Positions 35,232 through 44,261 are shown, counted from the stretch's first letter. The stretch: DNA of 64,000 nucleotides from an uncultured Lachnospiraceae bacterium (GCA_934293375.1 CAKQYS010000003.1:1-64000), one strand, 5' to 3'. Numbers and translations: made by a program. The notes: generated from the sequence alone by a model not told the origin.

Positions 35232-35292
35232 CATACCGAATATGTGAATATAATGACAGATTATGCAAAACACAACATTTTTATAAATGAGT

Positions 35293-35302
35293 GTGATATA
35301 AT
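35293..35302 (+). promoter_or_regulatory. Extended -10 promoter for secreted-protein operon
   Basis: GTGATATAAT (hexamer 35297-35302, TGN extension) has no good -35 at 17 bases. It lies 78 bases upstream of the gene at 35380 and could need an activator. Confidence 0.5.
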
Positions 35303-35379
35303 GTTGCTACAATCATGATTGAGGAAGGTATACCATAACTATTACTTTAATTAATTTTTAAATGAATGGAGGAGTTTAT

Positions 35380-35793
35380 ATGAAGTACAGAATTAAGAAG
35401 GCCATGCTGAGTATGCTGGCAATGGTATGTGGAGTATGCATGTTGGCGGGATATGCCAGTGCGAAGAACAATCGGGATACCCCTTGGGCATTTAGTGGTT
35501 ATCAGGCGGCATTTAGTACGGACTACAGGAGTAAAGAAGATACCAGTCCATCCTATTGCAAGTCAAAGGAGGGACAGGCAATTAGAGCTACGGTATATCG
35601 ATCAAAGGGTGGTTCAGATAATGGCAGTAAGATTGCATCGGATACACTGCAGATTACGGTAGGACATTATCGACATTTGGCGAATTATAACAAATATGGT
35701 TTGGATTACGCCTATGCTAAACTGTATTTAGAAAGAACCATTGAGGATAAGATATATAATAGGGGTGTATGGAGCCCTGATTCGCGCGAGTAG
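35380..35793 (+). CDS. Small secreted protein, DUF2712/lactococcin-972-like
   Basis: 137 residues. A signal peptide (KKAMLSMLAMVCGVCMLAGY, predicted cut after ASA) precedes about 105 mature residues rich in Tyr, Ser and Gly, ending in GVWSPDSRE. The pattern (aromatic beta-rich body and a terminal GVWSPDS) recalls DUF2712 proteins, which relate to lactococcin 972 and sit beside ABC exporters. TGGAGGAG gives ATG 35380. It is followed by a membrane-anchored protein and an ABC transporter, a layout typical of bacteriocin or signal-peptide loci. Antimicrobial activity is not shown. Confidence 0.65.
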   Translation: MKYRIKKAMLSMLAMVCGVCMLAGYASAKNNRDTPWAFSGYQAAFSTDYRSKEDTSPSYCKSKEGQAIRATVYRSKGGSDNGSKIASDTLQITVGHYRHLANYNKYGLDYAYAKLYLERTIEDKIYNRGVWSPDSRE

Positions 35794-35807
35794 AATAGGA
35801 GAGCATC

Positions 35808-37106
35808 ATGAGAAAAATAATGACAATTATTATAGTTTCCTTGATGCTGGGTATCCTTGGGGTATGTATCTATCATACAAACCGGGTCTGTCGGGATCGT
35901 TACCATGAGGTAACGGTCCCGGATGGCAGACTGGAGCTGAATGGTCTTCGATATGAGGTAGGGACGGGCAGGCTATATGACACCGAGGCACTGCTTGCCG
36001 CTTATCCGGATCTGTATATGAATGCAGATATCTACACAACCGGCGAAAGACTGGGGAAGGAATATCAGCTCATTACAGAGATGCAGATCACCAATATATC
36101 CGGTGAGGAAATCGATATCAGTGATATACTTGGAATTGATGACATACAGAGCGGTGCGTGGACGAATGGCACTGATCCGTATGTATATGAACTGAGTCCA
36201 ATGTATGCGGATGAGAAGGAGAAGCTGCAACCGGGAGAAAGTACAACGGTTCTGCTGGAAACGAATCTGCTTGCAGCATACATGAAAAGCATGGAGGTAG
36301 ATACCTTGTATCACCGGACATTCTATGCAGTATTATCGTTTGATGATGGGGTGCAATGTCAGCATTATTATCTGGCATTTCGGCCGGATGGTTACACACA
36401 GGCGACGAAATCAGATCAGGAGCAGTTTGCAGAGGCTGTATTACAGGCAGAAGAAAGACATAAACAGCAGGAAACGGTGTATGCGGATGATCTGGAAGAC
36501 GAAGAGGATGTTGTGCCGGAGGATACCAAAGAACGATTTACGAAGATGGGAGAAGAGTTTGTCAGGGAAGGTATCGGTTATACGGTTGTGAAGGCACAGA
36601 TGTCAGATGATGTAACAAAGCTGGATGTGGATCAGGATTCCTCTAAGTGGCAGGATGGGGTGCTTCCACCGATAAAGTATGATGATGATTCGATGTACAG
36701 AAAATATGGATGTTACACTTATGTAGAAATTAGAATTCATAATTACCATAAAAAACCGCATACGCTATTTTATGACGGAAATTCCTCCTTTTATTGTTCT
36801 GTAGGAAGTGAAAGATTATGGGATAAAGAAGAATCCAGTTATTATGACAGTCCGTTTAATTCGGATAATCAAGTATATTGTGTAGATTTGACGACCGGGA
36901 CGGTATCAGATTATGATACGATTCCCATGGAGATCGCAGGAGAGACAACAGATCTTTTTGGAATATGTTATTTTTCTGCGGCTGTTAATACCCGGGATGA
37001 ATGGAATCTGCGATCGGATCCGAATCTGCATATAATGCATGATGGTTTGGCAGATGAAGACCAGACATTTCCAATGATATTATTAGACCAGCTGGAGGTG
37101 AGATAG
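35808..37106 (+). CDS. Membrane-anchored extracellular protein of unknown function
   Basis: 432 residues. One N-terminal helix (about 4-24) anchors a large extracellular part that appears beta-rich. Two similar parts may exist: LITEMQITNISGEEIDISDI (about residue 88) and YTYVEIRIHNYHKKPHTLFY (about 304), the kind of strand pair found in DUF5028/DUF4352-like immunoglobulin-type domains. An acidic helical linker (EERHKQQETVYADDLEDEED) separates them. It lies 14 bases after the secreted-protein gene and 2 before the permease gene. A role in immunity or export assistance is inferred from context only. Confidence 0.65.
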   Translation: MRKIMTIIIVSLMLGILGVCIYHTNRVCRDRYHEVTVPDGRLELNGLRYEVGTGRLYDTEALLAAYPDLYMNADIYTTGERLGKEYQLITEMQITNISGEEIDISDILGIDDIQSGAWTNGTDPYVYELSPMYADEKEKLQPGESTTVLLETNLLAAYMKSMEVDTLYHRTFYAVLSFDDGVQCQHYYLAFRPDGYTQATKSDQEQFAEAVLQAEERHKQQETVYADDLEDEEDVVPEDTKERFTKMGEEFVREGIGYTVVKAQMSDDVTKLDVDQDSSKWQDGVLPPIKYDDDSMYRKYGCYTYVEIRIHNYHKKPHTLFYDGNSSFYCSVGSERLWDKEESSYYDSPFNSDNQVYCVDLTTGTVSDYDTIPMEIAGETTDLFGICYFSAAVNTRDEWNLRSDPNLHIMHDGLADEDQTFPMILLDQLEVR

Positions 37107-37108
37107 CG

Positions 37109-37918
37109 ATGGCGCAGATGGTATGGATGGATCTCAAACGAATGTGGAGAGGCAGGAAGCTGCGGCGTGTGATCCTGATGGAATTGCTGCTGGTAGTGGG
37201 ATATTGGGTGTTTTCATCTCGGAATATCGGACATATCAATGCTGATACATGGGCAAAACCCCTGATACAATATTATATTGTGTCAGATCCTTTTGTGTTT
37301 TTCGGAAAGCTGTACAGCTACCTGTTTCCGATGCTGACAGCAATGCCGTTTGCAACGGCATATTACGATGATATGCGGTCGGGCTATCTGGGTCAGTTGG
37401 CGATCCGGTATACAACGAAAAGCGTGCTGATTGCAAGATACATTGCAGTGTCCTTATCCGGTATGCTGGCGGCAACGATCGGACCGGTTATCAGTCTGTT
37501 ATTACAGGCCGCCATCTACCCTGCAGTGAATCCATCTCCGATGTCGGCACTATCCGGGATATCGGATAACAACTTTTTATCAGGGTTGTATTATGAGCAT
37601 GCAGCACTTTACATATTGATCATGACACTGATCGGGGCATTGATCGGAGGACTGATGGCTTGTATTTCCATGGTATTTGGACTGTTTGTGAAGGGGCAGA
37701 ACCAGATCCTTTTTTTGCCAATGCTATTTTATATGTTCTGGCATGTACTTTGTACAAGGTATTATGCAGGATATCTGTCGCCGCTTAGCATGCTGGATGT
37801 CGGACAGGGCTTTGCCTTGAGGGGGGATGCCATTGCGTGGTTTCTGATCGTGGGAAATATTGTGGCATTTTCCTTATTTGTGATCGTGGCAGGAAGACGG
37901 GATATACTGAAAGGATAG
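37109..37918 (+). CDS. ABC-2 type permease
   Basis: 269 residues, about six hydrophobic segments (for example 19-35, 66-90, 109-130, 165-195, 200-220 and 240-262). GAGGTGAG precedes the ATG. It pairs with the ATPase that starts 8 bases after its stop, and with a second permease at 38555, so the exporter may be a heterodimer. Confidence 0.8.
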   Translation: MAQMVWMDLKRMWRGRKLRRVILMELLLVVGYWVFSSRNIGHINADTWAKPLIQYYIVSDPFVFFGKLYSYLFPMLTAMPFATAYYDDMRSGYLGQLAIRYTTKSVLIARYIAVSLSGMLAATIGPVISLLLQAAIYPAVNPSPMSALSGISDNNFLSGLYYEHAALYILIMTLIGALIGGLMACISMVFGLFVKGQNQILFLPMLFYMFWHVLCTRYYAGYLSPLSMLDVGQGFALRGDAIAWFLIVGNIVAFSLFVIVAGRRDILKG

Positions 37919-37926
37919 GTGGAGAA

Positions 37927-38568
37927 ATGGAGATTCAGATACAGGAGTATACAAAGGTACTAAAGAAACGAACCGTATTAGATCATGTCAGCCTGACACT
38001 GACAGGCAACCGGATCTATGGTCTTAAGGGAAAGAACGGCTGTGGAAAGACCATGCTGATGCGGGCGATGATCGGCTTGATCCATCCGACCTCGGGACGG
38101 GTATTGCTGAATGGGAAGGATCTGAAGACACATGGTTACGACAGTGTTGGCATGCTGATCGAGAATCCGGCATTTTTGAGCGATTTTACAGGGTATGAGA
38201 ATCTGAAGCTGTTATCGGATCTGAAAATGAAGCTGGATCACGAGAGTATCTGTGAGGTGCTTCGGTGTGTGGGGCTGGATCCGGAGGATCCAAGACGGTA
38301 CGGCACCTATTCACTTGGTATGAAGCAGAAACTCGGTGTGGCTGCGGCGATCATGGGTAGTCCGCAGATGATCATACTGGATGAGCCAATCAATGCATTG
38401 GATGAGGAAAGTGTGGCAAGAGTCAGAAACATGCTGTTAAAGCTGAAGGCGGAGGATCGGATCATTGTGGTGGCATGCCATGACAGGGAAGAGCTGGAAT
38501 GCCTGTCTGACCATATATTCCAGATCGCCGAGGGCAGAATTGTAGGTGAGTACGATGTTGAAAAATGA
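37927..38568 (+). CDS. ABC exporter ATPase
   Basis: 213 residues, a minimal ATPase domain. Walker A GKNGCGKT, signature YSLGMKQKLGVAAA, Walker B QMIILDEPINALD and a switch region VVACHDREE (H present) are all intact, so it should be active. ATG 37927 after GGTGGAG. It belongs to the BcrA/CcmA-type drug and peptide exporter ATPases. It overlaps the next permease by 14 bases. Confidence 0.88.
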   Translation: MEIQIQEYTKVLKKRTVLDHVSLTLTGNRIYGLKGKNGCGKTMLMRAMIGLIHPTSGRVLLNGKDLKTHGYDSVGMLIENPAFLSDFTGYENLKLLSDLKMKLDHESICEVLRCVGLDPEDPRRYGTYSLGMKQKLGVAAAIMGSPQMIILDEPINALDEESVARVRNMLLKLKAEDRIIVVACHDREELECLSDHIFQIAEGRIVGEYDVEK

Positions 38569-39379
38569 TATCAGAGAAGGCAGTCTGCGAAAGACCGGAT
38601 ACCTGCTTTTATTAGCAGCGGTGGTTGTGATCAGTTGTACCGGGATGGATAATCTGATCCGGGAGATGATCAATCAGGGAGAGACGATCGGGCAGGTCTC
38701 CTATGCGGATATGCTGGTGTATCTGTTTTCGGGAGAACCGGAGGCACAGGATCTGAATGTATTTCATCTGCCGATATACTGGTGCGTGTATCAGATGATC
38801 ATTGCTGCCACGGTAGCCGGATTTATCCGTGCAGATCTGCAGAATTACGGGACCATGAAGATCATTTACAGCGGAAGCCGGGGAAGATACGCAAGATCCA
38901 AGATGGTATGGGTAGGAATCCATACCCTATACTGTTATCTGTTTGTGTATGGCATTACGGCAGTATATACGGCTGCACGCGGCTATGCGATGAACTTTCA
39001 CACAAACGAGATACTGTGGAGCGTTACGGCGGGTATGAGCCAGCCGGTTAAGACAGGGCAGATCATTCTGTTGCTGATGGTTATGCCAGTACTCGTCACA
39101 CTGGCACTGACCTACATACAGATTTTTGGAGAACTGCTGTATGGATCGGCATTCGGCTATTTCTGTATCTGTGTGATCCTTGCGGTGTCCTCATTTTGGA
39201 AGCATCCGCTTTTGCCGGGCAACTATAGTATGACATGCAGAAGCCGGTATATGGCAGAGGGCGGCGTGAGTGCAGTGGCGGGGATAGTGTATTGCCTGGT
39301 GATCATTATGATGATGCTGTCTGTGATCATGCAGAGTATCAAGCGGTTTGATGTGCTGCAGGAGCAGGATGTGTTGTAA
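38555..39379 (+). CDS. ABC-2 type permease, second subunit
   Basis: 274 residues with about six membrane helices; the large loop after helix 1 is extracellular (MINQGETIGQVSYADMLVY). ATG 38555 is favoured (AGGTGAG 5 bases upstream); GTG 38546 is possible. It ends the secreted-protein operon before the terminator at 39392. Confidence 0.78.
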   Translation: MLKNDIREGSLRKTGYLLLLAAVVVISCTGMDNLIREMINQGETIGQVSYADMLVYLFSGEPEAQDLNVFHLPIYWCVYQMIIAATVAGFIRADLQNYGTMKIIYSGSRGRYARSKMVWVGIHTLYCYLFVYGITAVYTAARGYAMNFHTNEILWSVTAGMSQPVKTGQIILLLMVMPVLVTLALTYIQIFGELLYGSAFGYFCICVILAVSSFWKHPLLPGNYSMTCRSRYMAEGGVSAVAGIVYCLVIIMMMLSVIMQSIKRFDVLQEQDVL

Positions 39380-39391
39380 TAAATGTAAAGT

Positions 39392-39428
39392 AAAATCATC
39401 TGGATTTGAGTCCAGATGATTTTTTTTG
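39392..39428 (+). terminator. Rho-independent terminator
   Basis: 13-bp arms AAAATCATCTGGA/TCCAGATGATTTT, six-base loop, then a T run. Confidence 0.92.
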
Positions 39429-39439
39429 TAAAAAAGTGA

Positions 39440-39485
39440 TTGACAAAACAACTGCACTAGTGTACTATACACATAGTACACTAGT
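39440..39485 (+). promoter_or_regulatory. GntR promoter with perfect palindromic operator
   Basis: TTGACA (39440-39445), 17 bases, TACTAT (39463-39468). The operator is an 11-bp perfect inverted repeat: ACTAGTGTACT (39456-39466) and AGTACACTAGT (39475-39485), covering the -10 and transcription start. It is the probable autorepression site of the GntR protein. Confidence 0.88.
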
Positions 39486-39498
39486 AAGGAGGTGCAGA

Positions 39499-39858
39499 AT
39501 GAACTTCAAAAATAATATTCCGATCTATCTTCAAGTGATTGAGGATATTAAGAAGAAGCTGATTGCAGGTACACTTCCATTGGGTGCGAAGCTCCCGTCA
39601 TCGAGAGAGCTGGCCATAGAATACCAGATAAATCCGAATACTGCAGCAAGGATTTATAATGAGATGGAATCTATGGGCTTGTCCTATACCAGACGTGGTA
39701 TTGGAACTTTTGTGACGGAGGATTCCCAGGTGATCGAGAGACTGAAGCAGGAGCAGACAGAACAGATTGTGTTGAGTTTTGATGAACAGATGTCGGCGAT
39801 GGGATATACAGCACAGGAGATAATGGAATTACTCAAGAAGCATTATGAGGCAAGATAG
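39499..39858 (+). CDS. GntR-family regulator, YtrA subfamily
   Basis: 119 residues. A winged HTH (IPIYLQVIEDIKKKLIAGTL, LPSSRELAIEYQINPNTAAR, GIGTFVTE) is followed by a short helical tail with no large effector domain, the hallmark of YtrA-type regulators that repress adjacent ABC transporter genes. Strong AAGGAGGTG site. It heads the operon with the ATPase and permease that follow. Confidence 0.9.
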   Translation: MNFKNNIPIYLQVIEDIKKKLIAGTLPLGAKLPSSRELAIEYQINPNTAARIYNEMESMGLSYTRRGIGTFVTEDSQVIERLKQEQTEQIVLSFDEQMSAMGYTAQEIMELLKKHYEAR

Positions 39859-39896
39859 TGTAACACAATAACACAGAGTGGAAAGGATTGAATGAT

Positions 39897-40583
39897 ATGT
39901 TAAAATGTGAACATTTAGTAAAGAAATATATGCTGACGACAGCTGTTTCAGATCTGTCGATCGAGGTGGAACCGGGACATATTTATGCGGTGCTTGGTCC
40001 TAATGGAAGTGGAAAGTCAACCTTGATGAAGATGATAGCAGGACTGATCAAGCCGGATGCAGGCAGCATTACGATGGATGGGGAACCTATCACTTATAAG
40101 ACGAAGGCACAGATTGCTTATATGCCGACAGAACCATTTTTCTTTAATTACATGACATGCAAGGATGTCGGAAAATACTATGATGATTTTTTTGAGGATT
40201 TTGAGTATGACAGATATATGAACCTGTTGTCACAGATGGAACTCTTGCCGGAACAGAAGGCGAAGGATATGTCTTCCGGTATGGCAGCAAAGCTGAAGAT
40301 TGCAGCGACACTGGCAAGGGACAGTCGTGTGGTTATGTTGGATGAACCATTAAATGGCATTGATATTATTGCCAGAGAGAAGATCATCAATGCAATTGTA
40401 GCGAATACAGCCGAGGATACCGCTGTATTGATGTCGAGCCATCTGGTAGATGAGTTGGAACAGATTGTAGATCATGCGTTTTTTATTAAGAACGGAACCT
40501 GTGTGCTGCAGGGAGACGCGGAGATGCTGAGACAGCAGCAGGGCAAGTCAATTGTTGAGATCTATAAGGATATTTATGCATAG
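39897..40583 (+). CDS. ABC transporter ATPase (YtrB-like)
   Basis: 228 residues. Walker A GPNGSGKST, signature MSSGMAAKLKIAATLA, Walker B RVVMLDEPLNGID and an H-loop SSHLVDE are intact. ATG 39897 (AAAGGA 9 bases upstream) rather than TTG 39888. In YtrA-type operons such exporters respond to cell-envelope-active compounds; the substrate here is unknown. Confidence 0.88.
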   Translation: MLKCEHLVKKYMLTTAVSDLSIEVEPGHIYAVLGPNGSGKSTLMKMIAGLIKPDAGSITMDGEPITYKTKAQIAYMPTEPFFFNYMTCKDVGKYYDDFFEDFEYDRYMNLLSQMELLPEQKAKDMSSGMAAKLKIAATLARDSRVVMLDEPLNGIDIIAREKIINAIVANTAEDTAVLMSSHLVDELEQIVDHAFFIKNGTCVLQGDAEMLRQQQGKSIVEIYKDIYA

Positions 40584-40606
40584 AGAAGAATAAAGGAGAA
40601 TGAATT

Positions 40607-41380
40607 ATGTTTAAAATGATGAAATATGAGTATAGAAGAGGATTATTTCCGCTAATGATCGTATTGGCGATCATCGCAGCTGCAGAGCTGGCATTTTTGA
40701 TCGGTGTTGGTGCAGATAAGCCATCGTTGTATGCCATAGGCATGAGCGGCTTGATGTTTGGCGGTGTGATGGCATATCTGTTTGTGCTGGTTTATGGTAT
40801 TGTGTCATATAACCGGGATCTGAAGGACAAATCCGGATATATGGTATTTATGACGCCGATTTCCTCTTATCAGGTGATTGGTGCGAAGCTCCTTTCGATT
40901 CTGCTTACAGGTGCGACGCTGGTTGTTGTATTGTTATTGTTGCTGGTTCTGGATTATAATGTGATAAAGAATGTATTTGTAACAGGTGTGGACATAGAAG
41001 TTACGCTGGATCAGATGGCAAAGGGTATCCTTGGAATGTCATTTGCTTCCGTTATGGCCAATGTTGCGGTGCTTACCATAGCGATGCTGGTGCAGTTCTT
41101 TACGATCATTACGATCGCATATCTTTCCATCTCTTTGTCATCTACCGTGCTGCAGAACAAGAAGATTAAGGGGGTAGTCAGTGCGATTATCTTTATTGCA
41201 ATCTGCGTGCTGATGAACTGGATCGGGGATAAGCTTCCACAGTTTGGAGATCCAATGCAGGTAAATACATTGATTGAAGCAATTTATTGCAATCTGCTGC
41301 AGTTTGTCAATTCCCTGATATTTATGCTGGTTGGATACTTTGGGAGTGCAATCTTATTAAACAAGAAAATTAGTCTATAG
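40607..41380 (+). CDS. ABC-2 type permease
   Basis: 257 residues with about six membrane helices, including VLVYGIVSYNRDLKDKSGYM, a typical loop of ABC-2 permeases. Partner of the ATPase 23 bases upstream. It ends at the bidirectional terminator at 41389. Confidence 0.85.
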   Translation: MFKMMKYEYRRGLFPLMIVLAIIAAAELAFLIGVGADKPSLYAIGMSGLMFGGVMAYLFVLVYGIVSYNRDLKDKSGYMVFMTPISSYQVIGAKLLSILLTGATLVVVLLLLLVLDYNVIKNVFVTGVDIEVTLDQMAKGILGMSFASVMANVAVLTIAMLVQFFTIITIAYLSISLSSTVLQNKKIKGVVSAIIFIAICVLMNWIGDKLPQFGDPMQVNTLIEAIYCNLLQFVNSLIFMLVGYFGSAILLNKKISL

Positions 41381-41388
41381 AGTACAAT

Positions 41389-41420
41389 GGGCTGCCGTAT
41401 TTCTAACGGCAGCCCTGATT
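41389..41420. terminator. Bidirectional terminator
   Basis: GGGCTGCCGT/ACGGCAGCCC stem with 7-base loop and TGATTTT lies between convergent genes ending at 41380 (+) and 41421 (-). Confidence 0.8.
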
Positions 41421-41819
41421 TTATGAGTTGGAATAGGAATCAAGATCCCCCTGATCGTCGTCAAAGTGATCATGGTCATCAATAATCTCACTGACACGCA
41501 TACGCTTCTGGTCCTTCATAGCTTCTACATGGTCATGCAGGATCTCTTTGACTTTCTTTGGATCTTTGATGTTGACCAGATCGAAGTTGCTCAGACTTTT
41601 GTCGGTTGAGACAATAGAGATCGTGCCGACGCCGAATAGCTTCTGTCCTAATGTGATCTTAAGTGACATGTCCTGAATGCGGTATAATAACACCTCGTCA
41701 ATATGCGTCGTAAAAAAACCGGTTTCCACAAATAACCGGTCATCTTCAATGCTGTACTTCGTAAATGAAAGCGGTAATCCGAAATGACGCTTTCTGTCTT
41801 TCCATACAATTTCTCCCAT
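41421..41819 (-). CDS. Bacterial PH-domain protein
   Basis: 132 residues. The KYSIEDDRLFVETGFFTTHI...VLLYRIQDMSLK...IVSTD pattern is that of bacterial pleckstrin-homology (bPH2/YdbS-like) domains. The C-terminus is a charged helix and acidic tail (DDHDHFDDDQGD). It has no membrane helix, unlike many YdbS proteins. ATG at 41819 follows GGGAGGA; an in-frame ATG at 41834 lies within that site. Function unknown. Confidence 0.75.
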   Translation of the reverse strand: MGEIVWKDRKRHFGLPLSFTKYSIEDDRLFVETGFFTTHIDEVLLYRIQDMSLKITLGQKLFGVGTISIVSTDKSLSNFDLVNIKDPKKVKEILHDHVEAMKDQKRMRVSEIIDDHDHFDDDQGDLDSYSNS

Positions 41820-42004
41820 GTGTAATCCTCCCATATTATTTTCACATTATGCCGGTTTGTGCAGGTGCACCCGTTGCAATGCTCATTTTATTATGATACC
41901 ATAAAAATTCATGAAATAAAAGATGAAACAGGTTTAAACTTTTTTGTCTGCTTGTGCATCTAACAGATAGAAAGAAATAAAGAAGAACTTAGGAGGAACG
42001 AAGG

Positions 42005-42886
42005 ATGAGTAATCAAAGCAGAAAAAGACGCAGGAGAAAAATCAGGAGAATGAAGAGGGCAGCGGTTATGCTTGTACTGGGTATAACGGTATGTGTTGGT
42101 ATCAGGTATCTGGGCAGACAGAATAGTGACAGGCAGCAGCCGGAAGATACAGACATTGTACAGGCATCAGGGATGACAACAGAGGCTGCAACTGAAGAAA
42201 TGAGGGCTTCCACAGAAGAGGCTGCAACTGAAGGAATGGAGACTTCCACAGAAGAGACTGCAACTGAAGAAATGGAGACTTCCACAGAAGAGACGACAAC
42301 TGAAGAAACAGAGACTGCAACAGACAAGAAATCATTTTCAGATGCAGTATTCGTCGGAGATTCCAGGACGGAGGGTATGGTACTGCAGACCGGCGTCAAG
42401 GCAACGGCTTATGTCCATAAGGGGTTGACAGTGGCTTCCGTATATAAGGATAAAGTGATAGGCAGTGGCAGTCATAAGGTTACAGTAATGCAGGCACTTG
42501 CTGCCACCAGTTATAATAGAGTATACTTAATGTTTGGCGTAAATGAAACCGGCTGGTACAGTGAGGATATATTTGTGGCAGACTATAAGAAGATCATTGA
42601 TGATATCAAGACGGAGAATCCGGAGGCGAAGATATATATTCAGTCGGTGCTTCCGGTGAGCAAGAAGGTATCGGAGACGAGCGACTATGTCAAGAATGAA
42701 AAAATCGCACGATATAATGAGCTGCTTTTACAGTTAGCACAGGATGAGAATGTGAATTATGTCAATGTGGCAGAAGCGGTGTCTAAGGATGGGGTACTGC
42801 CGGATGATGCAGCAGTGGATGGCATTCATCTGAAAAAGGAATATTGTGAGAAATGGCTGGAATATCTTAAGGTGCATACGCTGTAG
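42005..42886 (+). CDS. Membrane-anchored SGNH/GDSL hydrolase
   Basis: 293 residues. A very basic N-terminus precedes one anchor helix (about 20-36). A Thr/Glu-rich stalk of 12-residue repeats (TEEMETSTEETA, about 63-108) follows. The SGNH domain has the nucleophile in VFVGDSRTEGM, block III FGVNETGW and the Asp-His pair in VDGIHLKKEY. Such extracellular domains deacetylate or acetylate peptidoglycan or glycans. AGGAGG site. An ECF sigma gene follows 48 bases downstream. Confidence 0.85.
   Translation: MSNQSRKRRRRKIRRMKRAAVMLVLGITVCVGIRYLGRQNSDRQQPEDTDIVQASGMTTEAATEEMRASTEEAATEGMETSTEETATEEMETSTEETTTEETETATDKKSFSDAVFVGDSRTEGMVLQTGVKATAYVHKGLTVASVYKDKVIGSGSHKVTVMQALAATSYNRVYLMFGVNETGWYSEDIFVADYKKIIDDIKTENPEAKIYIQSVLPVSKKVSETSDYVKNEKIARYNELLLQLAQDENVNYVNVAEAVSKDGVLPDDAAVDGIHLKKEYCEKWLEYLKVHTL
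42191..42328 (+). repeat. 36-bp tandem repeat (coding stalk)
   Basis: Units start at 42191, 42227 and 42263, with a partial fourth at 42299. They encode the Thr/Glu-rich stalk of the SGNH protein. Confidence 0.85.
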
Positions 42887-42934
42887 AACAGGTATCGGAT
42901 CCGGCCGGCACAAAGAAAATGGAGGAAGCGGATC

Positions 42935-43438
42935 TTGGGTGAGAATATCAGTTCCGTGAGGGTAATTAAATTTATAGAAGAGAATCAGAACAGGCTTTAT
43001 CGTATGGCGTATGGATACATGAAGAATGAACAGGACGCATTGGATGCAGTACATGATGCGATTGTGAAAATATTGCAGAATAAGGACAAAATCCGGAGGG
43101 GTGAATATTTTGAGACATGGGCATACCGGATTCTGATCAATGAATGCCTGATGGCACTTCGCAAGCAGAAGCATATATTGACACTGTATGATGAGGATGA
43201 GATGGATGATCGTGGGGATATGCAAAAACAGCAGGAGGATGCTGTTGATCTGTATCATGCGATGGACAGGCTGCCGCCGAAGTTAAAGACGGTGATTCTG
43301 CTTCGGTTTTTTGAGGAGATGAAACTGGATGAAATTGCAGCGGTGACAGGGGAGAAGCTAAGTACAGTAAAGTCAAGATTGTATAAGGCGATGAAACTGC
43401 TGCGTCATGATCTGGAGGTGCAAGATGAAGATCAATAA
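42935..43438 (+). CDS. ECF sigma factor (SigV/SigW-like)
   Basis: 167 residues. Region 2 (NRLYRMAYGYMKNEQDALDA, VHDAIVKILQNKDKI) and region 4 (LPPKLKTVILLRFFEEMKLD, then TGEKLSTVKSRLYKA) are both clear. TTG start at 42935, 8 bases after GGAGGA. It overlaps the RsiV-like gene by 14 bases, so sigma and anti-sigma are translationally coupled. Confidence 0.9.
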   Translation: MGENISSVRVIKFIEENQNRLYRMAYGYMKNEQDALDAVHDAIVKILQNKDKIRRGEYFETWAYRILINECLMALRKQKHILTLYDEDEMDDRGDMQKQQEDAVDLYHAMDRLPPKLKTVILLRFFEEMKLDEIAAVTGEKLSTVKSRLYKAMKLLRHDLEVQDEDQ

Positions 43439-44261
43439 AAATGAGTATGATAATATTGCGATTCCTGTGATATTGGAGGATGTTGTGCAGGAAGCGATGG
43501 ATGAAGGCTTGGAGAGAAAACCGTATCGGAGAACGCATTGGATCCGTTATGCAGGCGCGGTGGCTGCAGTTTTCTTTGTAGGAATAGTGACATTACTAAA
43601 TACCTCCCAGGCATTTGCAAAGGCATTGACGCAGACACCGGTGATTGGTGCTGTATGTGAAATATTTACCTTTCGTGATTATTCATATCGGGATGCATCT
43701 AAATATGTCAATGTCAGAATTCCACAGATCAGTAATACCGGTTGTAGTGATCTGGAACAACAGATTAACCGGGAGATATCCAGAGTGATCAATAAAGAAG
43801 TGGAGATCAGTGAACAAAATGCGCAGGAGGAGTATCAGGCATATCTGATGACAGGTGGCAAGCCGGAGGAATTTGTCCCATATAATATTGTGGTGGATTA
43901 TGAAATTAAATGCAAGGATACACATTATGTATCCTTTGTGATCACGAAGGATGAGACACGGGCATCAGGCTATTATCAGGCATTTTATTATAATATAGAT
44001 CTGGATACCGGAAAACAGATTACACTTAGAGATTGGTATGGCAGCAGCTACAAGCAGATTATCCGGGACAGTATTAACAAACAGATTGATGCGTGGGATG
44101 CAGATCAGAAAATGTATTTGTGGGATGATCTGGATCTGGCGGGTCTGATCGACGAGGATACACAGTTCTATATCAATGACAATGAACAGGTTGTTATTTC
44201 CTTTAACAAATATGAGTTAGGTGCCGGCGCAATGGGTACCCAGGAGTTTGTGATCCGGTAA
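43425..44261 (+). CDS. RsiV-like anti-sigma factor
   Basis: 278 residues. A short cytoplasmic sigma-binding segment (about 1-36), one membrane helix (RYAGAVAAVFFVGIVTLL) and an extracellular part resembling DUF4163/DUF3298 (PYNIVVDYEIKCKDTHYVSF, YYNIDLDTGKQITLRDWYG). RsiV of B. subtilis binds lysozyme directly and releases SigV, which turns on the peptidoglycan O-acetyltransferase OatA. That model is a plausible reading here. ATG 43425 follows TGGAGGTG. Confidence 0.82.
   Translation: MKINKNEYDNIAIPVILEDVVQEAMDEGLERKPYRRTHWIRYAGAVAAVFFVGIVTLLNTSQAFAKALTQTPVIGAVCEIFTFRDYSYRDASKYVNVRIPQISNTGCSDLEQQINREISRVINKEVEISEQNAQEEYQAYLMTGGKPEEFVPYNIVVDYEIKCKDTHYVSFVITKDETRASGYYQAFYYNIDLDTGKQITLRDWYGSSYKQIIRDSINKQIDAWDADQKMYLWDDLDLAGLIDEDTQFYINDNEQVVISFNKYELGAGAMGTQEFVIR

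Larger units (their letters stand above)
34599..35379. other. Scar region with two gene fragments and promoters
   Basis: It contains the GNAT fragment, paired LytTR-type boxes with a TATAAT, a LytTR-domain fragment and an extended -10 promoter, each listed separately. From about 34890 to 35010 only AT-rich sequence is seen. Confidence 0.6.
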
